64,000 bases of DNA from Arthrobacter bambusae. Its GTDB lineage: Bacteria; Actinomycetota; Actinomycetes; Actinomycetales; Micrococcaceae. Numbering within the stretch: position 1 is the first letter of the stretch; every line of letters starts with the position of its first letter. Position numbers and translations under genes: made by a program. This document shows positions 1 to 8,507 of this stretch, piece after piece. Where the stretch lies: the NCBI RefSeq assembly GCF_022606295.1, contig NZ_JAHHZS010000009.1, positions 62,001-126,000 of the forward strand, written 5' to 3'. The notes under the pieces were generated by a model. That model did no database searches, was not told the DNA's origin, and worked only from the letters and a program-made list of their open reading frames with translations.

Positions 1-14
1 GCCGGATTGCATTT

Positions 15-89
15 GGGCGATTGGCGCAGCGGTAGCGCGCTTCCCTGACACGGAAGAGGTCACTGGTTCGATCCCAGTATCGCCCACCA
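15..89 (+). tRNA. tRNA-Val(GAC), copy 1
   Basis: The acceptor arms GGGCGAT and ATCGCCC pair, and the TTCGATC T-loop is present. The anticodon stem CTTCC/GGAAG closes a 7-nt loop CTGACAC with anticodon GAC, which reads valine GUC/GUU codons. The 3' CCA is encoded. An identical copy lies 250 bp downstream. Confidence 0.96.
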
Positions 90-143
90 AGGCAAGGCAA
101 CTTGCTTGTTGATGAAGGTCCGGCCCGCCGGAACGCATCATGT

Positions 144-216
<73 letters not shown>

Positions 217-264
217 CTCGTATTTTAAGGTCCCGGAAACGGGCCGGCCGGCTTATGCCGATCC

Positions 265-339
265 GGGCGATTGGCGCAGCGGTAGCGCGCTTCCCTGACA
301 CGGAAGAGGTCACTGGTTCGATCCCAGTATCGCCCACCA
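265..339 (+). tRNA. tRNA-Val(GAC), copy 2
   Basis: Base-for-base identical to the copy at 15-89, with anticodon GAC and encoded CCA. It belongs to the second half of a tandem duplication. Confidence 0.96.
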
Positions 340-393
340 AGGCAAGGCAACTTGCTTGTTGATGAAGGTCCGGCCCGCCGGAACGCATCATGT

Positions 394-466
<73 letters not shown>

Positions 467-520
467 CCACTCCCCTATCCCGGCCCGGTTCCGCTGGCCT
501 AAAGCAGGGACATCTATCCA

Positions 521-547
521 AGCAGCTCCGCCGGAGCTGCTTTTTTT
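521..547 (+). terminator. Intrinsic terminator of the tRNA array
   Basis: AGCAGCTCC pairs with GGAGCTGCT over a 3-nt loop and runs straight into seven T. This is the strongest rho-independent terminator in the window and closes the tRNA transcript. Confidence 0.9.
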
Positions 548-620
548 GTGCCCTGGACGCTCGCCTACGGGGTCCGCATGTCGGAAGGATCGGCAAAACT
601 GATCGATACTACTCAGCAAA

Positions 621-655
621 AATCACTTTATCCAATGTGATTCGGATCGCATACT
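621..655 (+). promoter_or_regulatory. Possible promoter and operator of the amino-acid permease
   Basis: AATCAC (621-626) and GTGATT (637-642) form a 6-bp inverted repeat with a 10-bp centre. CATACT at 650-655 could be a -10 element, with a poor -35 (TTTATC, 627-632) 17 bp upstream. If so, the inverted repeat overlaps the -35 and could be a repressor site. The assignment is tentative. Confidence 0.25.
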
Positions 656-701
656 TTTCTTCGGGCAGTCATTCGCCAACGCCGCAAGGCAGGAGCACAC
701 A

Positions 702-2162
702 GTGAATCAACAAACACTCGTCCGTTCGATCATGAGGAAGAAACCCATTGATGACATCGAGGAGGAAAGTAAGCACAGCGGACTCTTCAAAAGCCTGGGC
801 CTCTGGCAACTGACTGCAATCGGCGTCGGCGGCATCATCGGCGTCGGGATCTTCTCCCTGGCTGGTCTCGTGGCGCACGGAAGCGCGGACACGCCGGGCG
901 TCGGCCCCGCTGTGCTGATTTCGTTCCTCGTCGCGGGGCTTGCCTCAGCGGCCGCAGCACTTTCCTACGCCGAATTCGCCGGGATGATTCCCCGCGCGGG
1001 ATCCGCCTACACCTACGGCTACGTTGCCCTCGGCGAGGTCATCGGATGGTTCATCGGCTGGGACCTCCTGCTGGAGTACATCGCAATCGTCGCCGTCGTC
1101 GCGATCGGCATTTCCGGATACTTCGACGCGTTCCTTTCCGGGATCGGCGTCCACATGCCGGCGTGGATGACCTCGACGGCGGACGAGGGGCACGGCGGCA
1201 TCATCAACCTACCTGCCATCCTGGTCTGTTTGCTGGTCACCTGGATCCTGTCCCGTGGAACCAAGGCCTTCGGCCGCTTCGAGCTGGTGGCGGTGGCCAT
1301 CAAGGTGGTCCTGATCCTGTTCATCATCGGCCTCGGCATCTTCTACATCAACACCAACAACTACAACCCGTTCATGCCCAGCGGTTTCGGCCCGGTGGTG
1401 GCCGGTTCGGCCACCGTGTTCTTCGCCGTGTTCGGCTACGACGCCATGAGCACCGCGGCCGAGGAAGCCAAGGACGGCAAGAAGCACATGCCCAAGGCGA
1501 TCGTGCTCTCGCTTGTCATCGCAATGCTCCTTTACGTTGCGGCGACGCTGGTGCTCACCGGCATGCAGAATTACAAGGACATCAACCCGACGGCCGGTTT
1601 CGCCTCCGCCTTCAGCGGTGTTGGCCTGCCTGTCATCGCGACCATCATCTCGGTGTTCGCCGTCCTGTCCATCCTCACCGTCATGTTGACCTTCCTCCTC
1701 GGCGTTACCCGTGTTTGGTTCTCCATGAGCCGTGACGGCCTGCTCCCGGGCTGGTTTGCGAAGACGGACCGCCATGGCACCCCGCAGCGTGTCACGTGGA
1801 TTGCAGGCCTTGCGTCGGCATTCTTGGCGGGAGTGTTCCCCATCAAGGCAGTTGCGGACCTGACCAACATCGGTATCCTGGCCGCGTTCGTCGTCGTTTG
1901 CCTCTCGGTCATCATCTTTCGGTACAAGAAGCCCGACGCGCCGCGTACCTTCCGGCTGCCGTTCATGCCCGTGGTTCCGGCATTCGGCATGCTTGCGTCA
2001 GCCTTCCTCATGACTCAGTTGCATTGGGAAACCTGGTTGCGCTTTGTCGTGTGGCTGGCCATCGGACTCGTGATCTATTTCAGCTACGGCCGCAAGCATT
2101 CCCTGATGAACCCGGACAGTCCCCGCCATCAGGAGCTTTCTGCCCACGAGGCCCAGCTGTGA
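702..2162 (+). CDS. APC-superfamily amino-acid permease, cationic amino-acid transporter type
   Basis: This 486-residue integral membrane protein has about 12 hydrophobic segments after a 35-residue charged, cytosolic N-terminus. The first helix carries the APC substrate-loop signature GxGGIIGVGIF at residues 41-51, and a second conserved stretch (GRFELVAVAIKV) lies before mid-protein. Length and layout match the YfnA/CAT branch, proton-coupled importers or exchangers of amino acids. The substrate cannot be read from sequence. The start is GTG at 702, with AGGAG at 691-695 as ribosome-binding site. It stands alone between the tRNA terminator and the decayed antitoxin locus. Confidence 0.88.
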   Translation: MNQQTLVRSIMRKKPIDDIEEESKHSGLFKSLGLWQLTAIGVGGIIGVGIFSLAGLVAHGSADTPGVGPAVLISFLVAGLASAAAALSYAEFAGMIPRAGSAYTYGYVALGEVIGWFIGWDLLLEYIAIVAVVAIGISGYFDAFLSGIGVHMPAWMTSTADEGHGGIINLPAILVCLLVTWILSRGTKAFGRFELVAVAIKVVLILFIIGLGIFYINTNNYNPFMPSGFGPVVAGSATVFFAVFGYDAMSTAAEEAKDGKKHMPKAIVLSLVIAMLLYVAATLVLTGMQNYKDINPTAGFASAFSGVGLPVIATIISVFAVLSILTVMLTFLLGVTRVWFSMSRDGLLPGWFAKTDRHGTPQRVTWIAGLASAFLAGVFPIKAVADLTNIGILAAFVVVCLSVIIFRYKKPDAPRTFRLPFMPVVPAFGMLASAFLMTQLHWETWLRFVVWLAIGLVIYFSYGRKHSLMNPDSPRHQELSAHEAQL

Positions 2163-2203
2163 CCCCCTCCAAGAGGCATTTGACATCCCAGTCAAATTTT
2201 CCC

Positions 2204-2232
2204 TTGGCACCTCCAAGGTCTCGGGTTAGGAT
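2204..2232 (+). promoter_or_regulatory. Sigma-A type promoter of the antitoxin-like relic
   Basis: TTGGCA (2204-2209) and TAGGAT (2227-2232) are separated by exactly 17 bp, which suits the housekeeping sigma factor. A near-perfect Shine-Dalgarno (AAGGAGGT, 2267-2274) follows, so initiation signals are intact although the reading frame behind them is broken. Confidence 0.5.
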
Positions 2233-2278
2233 CGAAAACGGAGGAGCGAACTGGCTCCGGGATGGAAAGGAGGTGCCC

Positions 2279-2442
2279 GTGGGATTATTTGACGATCTGA
2301 AGGGCAAAGTTCAGGACCTCGTTGGTGGCAATGAAGAAGCCATCAAGGATGGCATCGAATAGGCCGCCGATTTTATCGACGACTAGATGCGGTTCAGAGA
2401 GCCGCTTCCAGGTTCGTGGGCAACCTCGACGGTTTGCTGTAA
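2279..2442 (+). pseudogene. Decayed MT0933/Rv0909-type antitoxin-like protein
   Basis: The frame opens with GTG at 2279, five bases after a strong ribosome-binding site, and reads MGLFDDLKGK, the usual start of the small acidic actinobacterial family annotated as antitoxin (MT0933_antitox). It stops at TAG (2360-2362) after 27 residues. Reading through, the same frame gives AADFIDD and then a second TAG. In family members as I recall them, lysine stands at both positions (GIEKA.DFIDDKT), so both look like AAG changed to TAG. Another frame then reads VQRAAS followed by FVGNLDG, which resembles the family C-terminus and implies a small frameshifting deletion. Intact members have about 60-70 residues. 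A functional 27-residue peptide is the alternative. Confidence 0.55.
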
Positions 2443-2529
2443 GGGCTTCGGCCCGGGCAGCTCCCTCCGCCAATGAGGCTCCGTAGCCGGTTCAACCGGC
2501 CAGAGCTCCCGAATACAGTTACGTCAACG

Positions 2530-2565
2530 GGGCACCGGTCCCGCCGCGAGGCGCCGCCGGTGCCC
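2530..2565 (+). terminator. Stem-loop upstream of benE
   Basis: GGGCACCGG (2530-2538) pairs with CCGGTGCCC (2557-2565) around a GC-rich loop, and TTGGCGTTT follows. It could terminate the upstream relic transcript. The T-tract is weak. Confidence 0.35.
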
Positions 2566-2625
2566 TTGGCGTTTAACCGCCGCGTCCTCGGCAGACGGGC
2601 AGCGGCTCCGGTAACGTGAGGGACT

Positions 2626-3843
2626 ATGCCAGCGTCACCTCTCCACACCGGACAGACACGTCCAGCGCCCGCTTCGCGGCAGCTCTCCCGTCCGCTTGTG
2701 GCCGGAATCGTGACCGCGCTGGTCGGCTTCACTTCATCCTTCGCAGTGGTGCTCGCAGGCCTCAGGGCGATGGGGGCCACTCAGGAACAGGCCGCCAGCG
2801 GGCTGCTTGCCCTCACTCTCACCTTCGGGGTCGGAGTGCTCTGGCTGTCCTGGCGCTCGCGCCTGCCGGTTACGCTCGCGTGGTCGACGCCCGGCGCCGC
2901 TTTGCTGGCAGGAGCCGGAGTGCCCGACGGCGGGTGGCCGGCCGCCGTCGGCGCCTTCCTTGTCGCCGGGGTGCTGATCGCCCTGACGGGGCTCATTCCG
3001 GCTCTCGGCAAGCTGATGGCGAAGATTCCCACGGCCCTCGCCCAGGCGATGCTGGCCGGAGTGCTCCTGTCCCTCTGCCTTGCCCCGTTCAAGGCCTTGG
3101 GCACCGCTCCCCTGCTGGTGGCTCCCGTGATCCTCTGCTGGCTCGTCATGATGAAGCTGGCGCCCCGCTGGTCGGTCCCTGCCGCATTGTTGGTGGCGTT
3201 GGCCGTCATTGGACTCTATATCGTGGCCAACGGTGCGGGCATTCCCACGAGCCGGTTGTTGCCCGGGTTGCAGTGGACCACCCCCGCTTTCACGCTGAGC
3301 TCGGTGGCCGGCGTCGCGCTGCCCTTGTTCATTGTCACCATGGCATCCCAGAACATTCCCGGGGTGGCTGTGCTGAAGTCCTTCGGCTACACCGTCCCGT
3401 GGCGCCAGACAATGTTGGTGACCGGGGCAGGGACTGCGCTCGGGGCTCCCTTCGGTGGACATGCGATCAACCTTGCCGCACTGAGCGCCGCGTTGGCAGC
3501 CGGGGAAGAAGCGGGTGAGGACCGGGGCCGGCGCTGGATCGCGGCCTTCACGTCCGGCCTTGCCTACCTCGTGCTGGCAGCGTTCTCCGCCGCACTGGTG
3601 ACCGTCGTGGCGGCGGCACCACCAGGGCTCCTGGAGGCCGTCGCAGGATTGGCCCTGCTGGGCACCTTGGCCTCCGCCATCGCTTCTGCGCTGGCTGTCG
3701 CCGAAGAACGCATCGGAGCCTCCGTGACGTTCCTGATCGCAGCCTCGGGCCTCAGTTTCGCAGGAATCGGCGCCGCGTTCTGGGCACTCGCCGCCGGAAT
3801 CCTGGTTCGTTGGGTCCTGAAAGACAGGGAACCCCAAAACTAG
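2626..3843 (+). CDS. benE: BenE-family transporter (benzoate/H+ symporter family)
   Basis: This 405-residue polytopic membrane protein consists almost wholly of 11-12 hydrophobic helices. It matches BenE in length and in conserved stretches, including the VTLAWSTPGAALLA loop, an IPTALAQAMLAGVLL helix and GAPFGGHAINLAALSAAL near residues 270-290. BenE members import benzoate by proton symport in aromatic degraders. No aromatic catabolic genes are nearby, so the substrate here is open. The ribosome-binding site is weak (GAGGGA lies very close to the ATG). It converges on zapE, with only 18 bp between the stop codons. Confidence 0.85.
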   Translation: MPASPLHTGQTRPAPASRQLSRPLVAGIVTALVGFTSSFAVVLAGLRAMGATQEQAASGLLALTLTFGVGVLWLSWRSRLPVTLAWSTPGAALLAGAGVPDGGWPAAVGAFLVAGVLIALTGLIPALGKLMAKIPTALAQAMLAGVLLSLCLAPFKALGTAPLLVAPVILCWLVMMKLAPRWSVPAALLVALAVIGLYIVANGAGIPTSRLLPGLQWTTPAFTLSSVAGVALPLFIVTMASQNIPGVAVLKSFGYTVPWRQTMLVTGAGTALGAPFGGHAINLAALSAALAAGEEAGEDRGRRWIAAFTSGLAYLVLAAFSAALVTVVAAAPPGLLEAVAGLALLGTLASAIASALAVAEERIGASVTFLIAASGLSFAGIGAAFWALAAGILVRWVLKDREPQN

Positions 3844-3861
3844 AGTGGGGCAGCAGGGTCC

Positions 3862-4899
3862 CTACGAAGGCTCGTGGTTTTGGCCCTCACGCGCCAGGGC
3901 GGTCAGGCGGGACACGGCGCGGAAGTACTTCTTCATGTACCCGCCGGTCATCATTTCCTCGGTGAAGAGCTTGTCGAAGGGGACGCCGCTGGCAAGGATC
4001 GGGACGTCCTTGTCGTACAGGCGGTCGGCCAGCACCACAAAGCGCAGGGCAACGGCCTGCTCCGTAATGGTTGCAACATCGCGCCAGACGACCGCATCGA
4101 TTCCTGCGATCAGCTTCCGGTAACGGCTGGGGTGGACACCCGCGAGGTGGTCGATCAGGCCACGGAAATCGTCCACGGCCACTGTCTGGCCATCGAACTC
4201 GGCGTGCATCTGCCGCTTTAGGTCTTCGGTCTTCAAGGGTGCCGGGGCTGCGGGCAAGCCGCGGTGCCTGAAGTCTTCCCCGTCGATCCTGACAACATCG
4301 AACTGGTCCGCAAGGACCTGGATCTCCCGCTGGAAGTCGACGGCGGCAAAGCGGCCGTCCCCTAGTGAACCAGGCAAAGTGTTGGAGGTGGCAGCGAGCT
4401 TCACACCGGCGTCGGACAATTCACGCATGAGGCGCGACATCAGCACCGTGTCGCCCGGATCGTCGAGCTCGAATTCGTCAATGCAGACAAGCTTGTAGCT
4501 GCTCAAAGCCTCCACGGTCTTCCGGAAGGACAGGGCGCCTACCAGGTTGGTGTACTCCACGAAGGTCCCGAAGGCTTTCGGCCCGGGAGCGGAGTGCCAC
4601 AGGGAAGCCAGCAGGTGGGTCTTTCCGACGCCGAATCCGCCGTCGAGGTAGATCCCGGCCCTGGTGTTGACCTTCTTGCTGAAAAGGCGCTTGAAAAGAC
4701 CGTCTCCGTCGCCGGCTCCCACCGTCGCCCCGAAAGCTTCCAGGGCCTTGACCGCCGCGGCTTGGCTGGGCTGGTTCGGATCCGGCCGGTAGCTCTTGAA
4801 GGACACCGCTCCGAACCGTGGCGAAGGGTAGAAACCCTTGAGAATCTCATCCGCTGAGGCCGCCGGCGTGCGCGCGACGAGCTGTTCGATCTGTACCAA
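3862..4899 (-). CDS. zapE: ZapE/AFG1-like ATPase (cell division protein ZapE)
   Basis: This is a 345-residue P-loop ATPase of the AFG1/LACE1/ZapE family. Walker A (GGFGVGKTH) sits at residues 88-96 and Walker B (VCIDEFELDD, Asp141-Glu142) follows; the KGFYPSPRFG stretch at residues 21-30 is typical of actinobacterial members. In Escherichia coli ZapE joins the constricting Z-ring and affects FtsZ polymers. The role here is inferred. The frame is open upstream to 5109, but that extension is low in conserved sequence and overlaps the sseA control region. I chose the TTG at 4899, which places family-like sequence directly after the start. Its ribosome-binding site is weak, so the start is uncertain. 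Confidence 0.85.
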   Translation of the reverse strand: MVQIEQLVARTPAASADEILKGFYPSPRFGAVSFKSYRPDPNQPSQAAAVKALEAFGATVGAGDGDGLFKRLFSKKVNTRAGIYLDGGFGVGKTHLLASLWHSAPGPKAFGTFVEYTNLVGALSFRKTVEALSSYKLVCIDEFELDDPGDTVLMSRLMRELSDAGVKLAATSNTLPGSLGDGRFAAVDFQREIQVLADQFDVVRIDGEDFRHRGLPAAPAPLKTEDLKRQMHAEFDGQTVAVDDFRGLIDHLAGVHPSRYRKLIAGIDAVVWRDVATITEQAVALRFVVLADRLYDKDVPILASGVPFDKLFTEEMMTGGYMKKYFRAVSRLTALAREGQNHEPS

Positions 4900-5074
4900 T
4901 GCGGTCCGTTCTTCGTGTCGTAAGTCCCCAGCAAGAATACCGGCAATGACACGCCCCGGGCGGACACGTGATGAAGGCCATATTTCACCATATGAACGGG
5001 GAGGAGCTTTAGTCCCTGGCCCTCGATACTGTGGGATTAATGCCCGGGCACGTCCTATCGCCCGGCGCCGCCCG

Positions 5075-5098
5075 GTGTCAGTGAAAGTGTCAGTGAAA
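5075..5098 (+). repeat. 12-bp tandem repeat in the sseA leader
   Basis: GTGTCAGTGAAA occurs twice in direct succession, ending 10 bp before the sseA start codon. The second copy supplies the GAAAGG that probably acts as ribosome-binding site, so repeat number would change the leader length but not the coding sequence. Confidence 0.8.
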
Positions 5099-5108
5099 GG
5101 CCATACCA

Positions 5109-6032
5109 ATGTCCTACCCCGTTGAACAGAACGAGAAGTTCGCCGCGTACGCCCATCCGGAACGGCTGGTGTCCACCGAGTGGCTCGCCGCAGCCCTTGA
5201 AGGCGGTGCGCTCGGCGACGGCAAGCTGGTTGTTGTCGAATCCGACGAAGACGTCCTCCTGTACGAGACCGGCCACATCCCGGGGGCAGTCAAGATCGAC
5301 TGGCACACCGACCTGAACGATGAAGTCACGCGGGACTACGTCGACGGTGAAGCGTTCGCAGCCTTGGCGGCCGCCAAGGGAATCTCGCGTGACACCACCG
5401 TGGTGATCTACGGCGACAAGTCCAATTGGTGGGCCGCTTACGCCCTCTGGGTATTCACCCTCTTCGGCCACGAAGACGTCCGGCTCCTGGACGGCGGCCG
5501 CGACAAGTGGATCGCCGAAGGCCGCGAAGTCACCACCGACGTCCCCCAGCCCGCCGCGGGCGAATACCCTGTGATCGAACGCAACGACGCCCCGATCCGC
5601 GCCTTCAAGGACGATGTCCTGGCTCACTTCGGCAAGCCGCTGATCGACGTCCGCTCCCCCGAGGAATACACCGGCCAGCGCACCCACATGCCGGCCTACC
5701 CCGAAGAAGGCGCCCTGCGTGGAGGCCACATTCCCACCGCAGCCTCGATCCCGTGGGCACGCGCCGCTGCCGAAGATGGCACCTACCGCAACCGGACCGA
5801 ACTTGAGGACCTCTATCTCGGAGAAGCAGGCCTCACGGAAGGCGACGACGTCGTGGCCTACTGCCGCATCGGCGAGCGTTCCAGCCACACCTGGTTCGCG
5901 CTGAAGTACCTGCTTGGCTTCGAAACGGTCCGCAACTACGACGGTTCCTGGACAGAGTGGGGCAATGCAGTGCGCGTCCCGATCGTCAAGGGCGCCGAGC
6001 GGGGCTCCGTCCCCGCACTCGCCGGAAAGTAG
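5109..6032 (+). CDS. sseA: Sulfurtransferase, rhodanese type (SseA-like)
   Basis: This 307-residue protein has two tandem rhodanese domains (about residues 18-142 and 165-292). The second carries the active-site loop CRIGERS with Cys252, the form found in actinobacterial SseA/thiosulfate sulfurtransferases. In the first domain the matching loop reads [12 protein letters not shown], with Asp103 in place of the cysteine, so it is structural, as usual in this family. The enzyme moves sulfane sulfur from thiosulfate or 3-mercaptopyruvate to thiol acceptors or cyanide. It is followed at 88 bp by sufE, which suggests a shared role in sulfur mobilisation. There is no signal peptide, so it is cytosolic. 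Confidence 0.92.
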   Translation: MSYPVEQNEKFAAYAHPERLVSTEWLAAALEGGALGDGKLVVVESDEDVLLYETGHIPGAVKIDWHTDLNDEVTRDYVDGEAFAALAAAKGISRDTTVVIYGDKSNWWAAYALWVFTLFGHEDVRLLDGGRDKWIAEGREVTTDVPQPAAGEYPVIERNDAPIRAFKDDVLAHFGKPLIDVRSPEEYTGQRTHMPAYPEEGALRGGHIPTAASIPWARAAAEDGTYRNRTELEDLYLGEAGLTEGDDVVAYCRIGERSSHTWFALKYLLGFETVRNYDGSWTEWGNAVRVPIVKGAERGSVPALAGK

Positions 6033-6120
6033 TCCGGACCTCCGTGCCTTGCCGTCCTGGCGCGGCCATATTGACGCAACAGGGAGCCAGACCGGCCCGG
6101 ACCTGCGTAAGCTGGAAGTG

Positions 6121-6576
6121 ATGAGTACCAATACCTTGCCCGCCGCACTGGCGGAAATTGTCGATGACTTCCAGGCACTGACCGAGCCCGATCGCCTTCA
6201 GCTGTTGCTTGATTTCTCGCGCGGGCTCCCGGCCTTGCCGGAACGGCTGCTGGACCACCCCGAGCTCCTGGAGCAAGTGGTGGAGTGCCAGTCGCCCCTG
6301 TTCCTGACCATTGAGCAGGAAAAGACCCCCGACGGCGTCGCGTACCGTTTGTACTTCAAGGCACCGCCCGAGGCGCCCACCACGCGCGGCTTCGCGGGGG
6401 TTTTGCACGAGGGCCTGGACGGGCTGACTGCCGCAGAGATCCTGGCTGTTCCCGACGACATGCCCGAATTGCTGGGCCTCACCCGGGCCATCACACCGCT
6501 GCGCATGCGCGGGATGACGGCCATGCTGGGGCGGATCAAGCGCAAAGTCGCCGCGGCAGACCGCTTGCTGTCCTGA
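6121..6576 (+). CDS. sufE: SufE-family cysteine desulfuration protein
   Basis: This 151-residue protein covers the whole SufE fold. The sulfur-accepting cysteine is Cys56 in VVECQSPLFL, matching the ECQS/GCQS loop of SufE/CsdE. Family members take persulfide sulfur from a cysteine desulfurase and pass it to Fe-S cluster assembly. The desulfurase partner is not in the window. The ATG at 6121 starts directly on the family N-terminus; the open frame extends further left into the end of sseA, but that part is not SufE-like. The tandem sseA-sufE arrangement, with ybaK 17 bp behind, suggests one transcript. Confidence 0.92.
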   Translation: MSTNTLPAALAEIVDDFQALTEPDRLQLLLDFSRGLPALPERLLDHPELLEQVVECQSPLFLTIEQEKTPDGVAYRLYFKAPPEAPTTRGFAGVLHEGLDGLTAAEILAVPDDMPELLGLTRAITPLRMRGMTAMLGRIKRKVAAADRLLS

Positions 6577-6593
6577 TCCGGGATACTCCGGGA

Positions 6594-7085
6594 ATGGCCA
6601 GGAAACAGGCTGCACAGGGAACGCCGGCCACAGCCGTACTGGCTGCGGCCGGCGTTCCTTTCACGCTGCACCCCTATGCGCATGATCCTTCGGCGCCCAG
6701 CTATGGCCTCGAGGCAGCCGAGGTCCTCGGCATCGATCCCGGGCGGGTCTTCAAGACCTTGATGGTGGACATTGAAGGCAAGCTGGCGGTCGGCATCGTT
6801 CCGGTCAGTGGCACGCTGGATCTCAAGGCAATTGCCGCGGCTCTCGGATCCAAGAAGGCCACCATGGCCGATCCCAAGATGGCCGAGCGACGCACCGGCT
6901 ATGTCCTGGGTGGAATTTCCCCGCTGGGCCAACGCCAGGCATCGCCCACGGTGCTCGACGAATCGGCGCTGGCCTTCGGCACGATCCTCGTCTCGGGTGG
7001 ACACCGTGGCCTGGACATTGAGCTGGATCCCGCAGACCTTATTCGGCTGACCGGCGCCCGGACTGCGCCGATCGGCAGCCCCTAG
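6594..7085 (+). CDS. ybaK: YbaK/EbsC-family aminoacyl-tRNA deacylase (Cys-tRNA(Pro) deacylase type)
   Basis: The 163 residues match the YbaK/ProX fold along their length. The conserved lysine lies at Lys54 in VFKTLMV, and the substrate-loop sequence GGISPLGQR is near residues 104-112. YbaK hydrolyses Cys-tRNA(Pro), formed when prolyl-tRNA synthetase misloads cysteine. The gene lies 17 bp after sufE, so it is probably in the same operon. It converges on the alpha/beta hydrolase gene. Confidence 0.92.
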   Translation: MARKQAAQGTPATAVLAAAGVPFTLHPYAHDPSAPSYGLEAAEVLGIDPGRVFKTLMVDIEGKLAVGIVPVSGTLDLKAIAAALGSKKATMADPKMAERRTGYVLGGISPLGQRQASPTVLDESALAFGTILVSGGHRGLDIELDPADLIRLTGARTAPIGSP

Positions 7086-7115
7086 CAAGCGCAGGGAGCA
7101 CGGGCGCCAAGGCTC

Positions 7116-8366
7116 TCAATCCGACGCCGGCCCGCCACGGGGCGTGAGCCGTGGAGCCAACCACGAGCTCACCAGCCGTTCCCACTTCTGCGGATCCACG
7201 TTCCACTCTTTCGTGTGGCGGGCGCCGTCGAAGGGCTCAAAGGTGACCATGTCCGGATTCTTTTCGGCGAGGCTGGCCGAGGGCTCGTAGGGAACGTATT
7301 CGTCATCCACGCTATGGATCACGAGCGTCGGAGTCCGCAGTTCGACGGCACGGGTGTCCCAGTCCATCGCCTTCAAGTCGACGGGCGCGGCGAGGCCGGT
7401 GAGGCGCCGGCCCAAAGGGTGCCCCAACATCAGCTGTCCGTAGCGGCCGACGGCGTAGGGAATCCTGTTGATCTGTGCGTGGTGTGCCAGGACGTTGACC
7501 CAGTCGATGACCGGCGCGTCCAGGACCATGGCCCTGATCACGTGGCGGTTGCGCGAAAGATCGGCCGTCTGCAGGCAGATCGCCCCGCCCATCGACCAAC
7601 CGAACAGGACCACCTCGTGGGCGCCTTGGGCGAGGGCGTAGTCAATGGCGGCGTCGACGTCGTGCCATTCCGTGGACCCCAGGCCGTAACGCCCGTCGGG
7701 GGCCGACGGTGCCAGTCCGTCGTTCCGGTACGAAACCAGGAGGCTGTCGAGCCCGAGTTCGCGAGCGGTGCGCACGGCGCGCAAGCCTTCGAGCCGGGTA
7801 GCACCACGGCCATGGACCATGATCGCCCACACCTTCGCCGGCTCCCCCGCGCCCGACGGAATCAGCCACGCAGGGGCGTGGCCACCCTCGACGTCGATCT
7901 GTATGTCTTCCGAATCCAGGCCAAGCGCCGCCGGGGAGTCATAGACTGCACCGCTCCACCATGCGCGCCGGGCTGCCGCCAGATCCCCGCTGTAGACTTC
8001 CTCGACTTCGCGCTGCACCGTCCGCTCAGCGGGTGAATAGGACACGATCCGTCCGATCCGCGCGAACCCCGTCCCGCCCGCGAAGTAGAGGCTGAAGACG
8101 CCGTCGACGGTGGTGTCGGGGGTCGCTGCGAGGATGACCTGAAGCCCTTTGTCGCCGCGCACCACCGCCAACACTTCCTGGTCGGCTTCCCGCGTTGAAG
8201 GGGTGATGACCCGCCGGGCGAAATAGGCTGCGAGCGCGGAAGAACCTGCGCCGAGCAAGCCGGCGATGCCGCTTCCGGCAACGATCCCGGCAACGGCCCA
8301 TTTGGCGCGCACGGACATTTTCGCGCCGTTCTCAACGGTCGGAGCAGCTCGGGTCATGGATGCCAT
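7116..8366 (-). CDS. Membrane-anchored alpha/beta hydrolase
   Basis: The 416-residue protein starts with a probable transmembrane or signal-anchor segment (about residues 22-50), followed by a region of about 130 residues without a recognised domain. The alpha/beta-hydrolase domain then carries the nucleophile elbow GWSMGG, an acid in HSVDDEYVP and the catalytic His in GARHTKEWN. The layout resembles actinobacterial secreted or anchored serine hydrolases of unknown substrate. I chose ATG 8366, which has GGAG nine bases upstream. An in-frame extension to 8636 crosses the neighbouring gene's start and is not hydrolase-like. Confidence 0.82.
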   Translation of the reverse strand: MASMTRAAPTVENGAKMSVRAKWAVAGIVAGSGIAGLLGAGSSALAAYFARRVITPSTREADQEVLAVVRGDKGLQVILAATPDTTVDGVFSLYFAGGTGFARIGRIVSYSPAERTVQREVEEVYSGDLAAARRAWWSGAVYDSPAALGLDSEDIQIDVEGGHAPAWLIPSGAGEPAKVWAIMVHGRGATRLEGLRAVRTARELGLDSLLVSYRNDGLAPSAPDGRYGLGSTEWHDVDAAIDYALAQGAHEVVLFGWSMGGAICLQTADLSRNRHVIRAMVLDAPVIDWVNVLAHHAQINRIPYAVGRYGQLMLGHPLGRRLTGLAAPVDLKAMDWDTRAVELRTPTLVIHSVDDEYVPYEPSASLAEKNPDMVTFEPFDGARHTKEWNVDPQKWERLVSSWLAPRLTPRGGPASD

Positions 8367-8507
8367 ATGACCATTCTCCCGGTTGCGGGGCAGTGTTCCG
8401 AACAGCGCCCCCTGTGGCGTTTCGTCCCGGGACACGACGCCATAGGAACAACAGAATTGCCGCACCAAACCATGCCTCCCGGCGCAGCTCAGGTCTACGC
8501 TGTAGCC

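Noticed and set aside
2360-2386. Amber read-through, for instance pyrrolysine or a suppressor, in the antitoxin-like frame
   Set aside because: No pyl genes or suppressor tRNA are in view, and a frameshifting deletion further on makes simple decay the better account.
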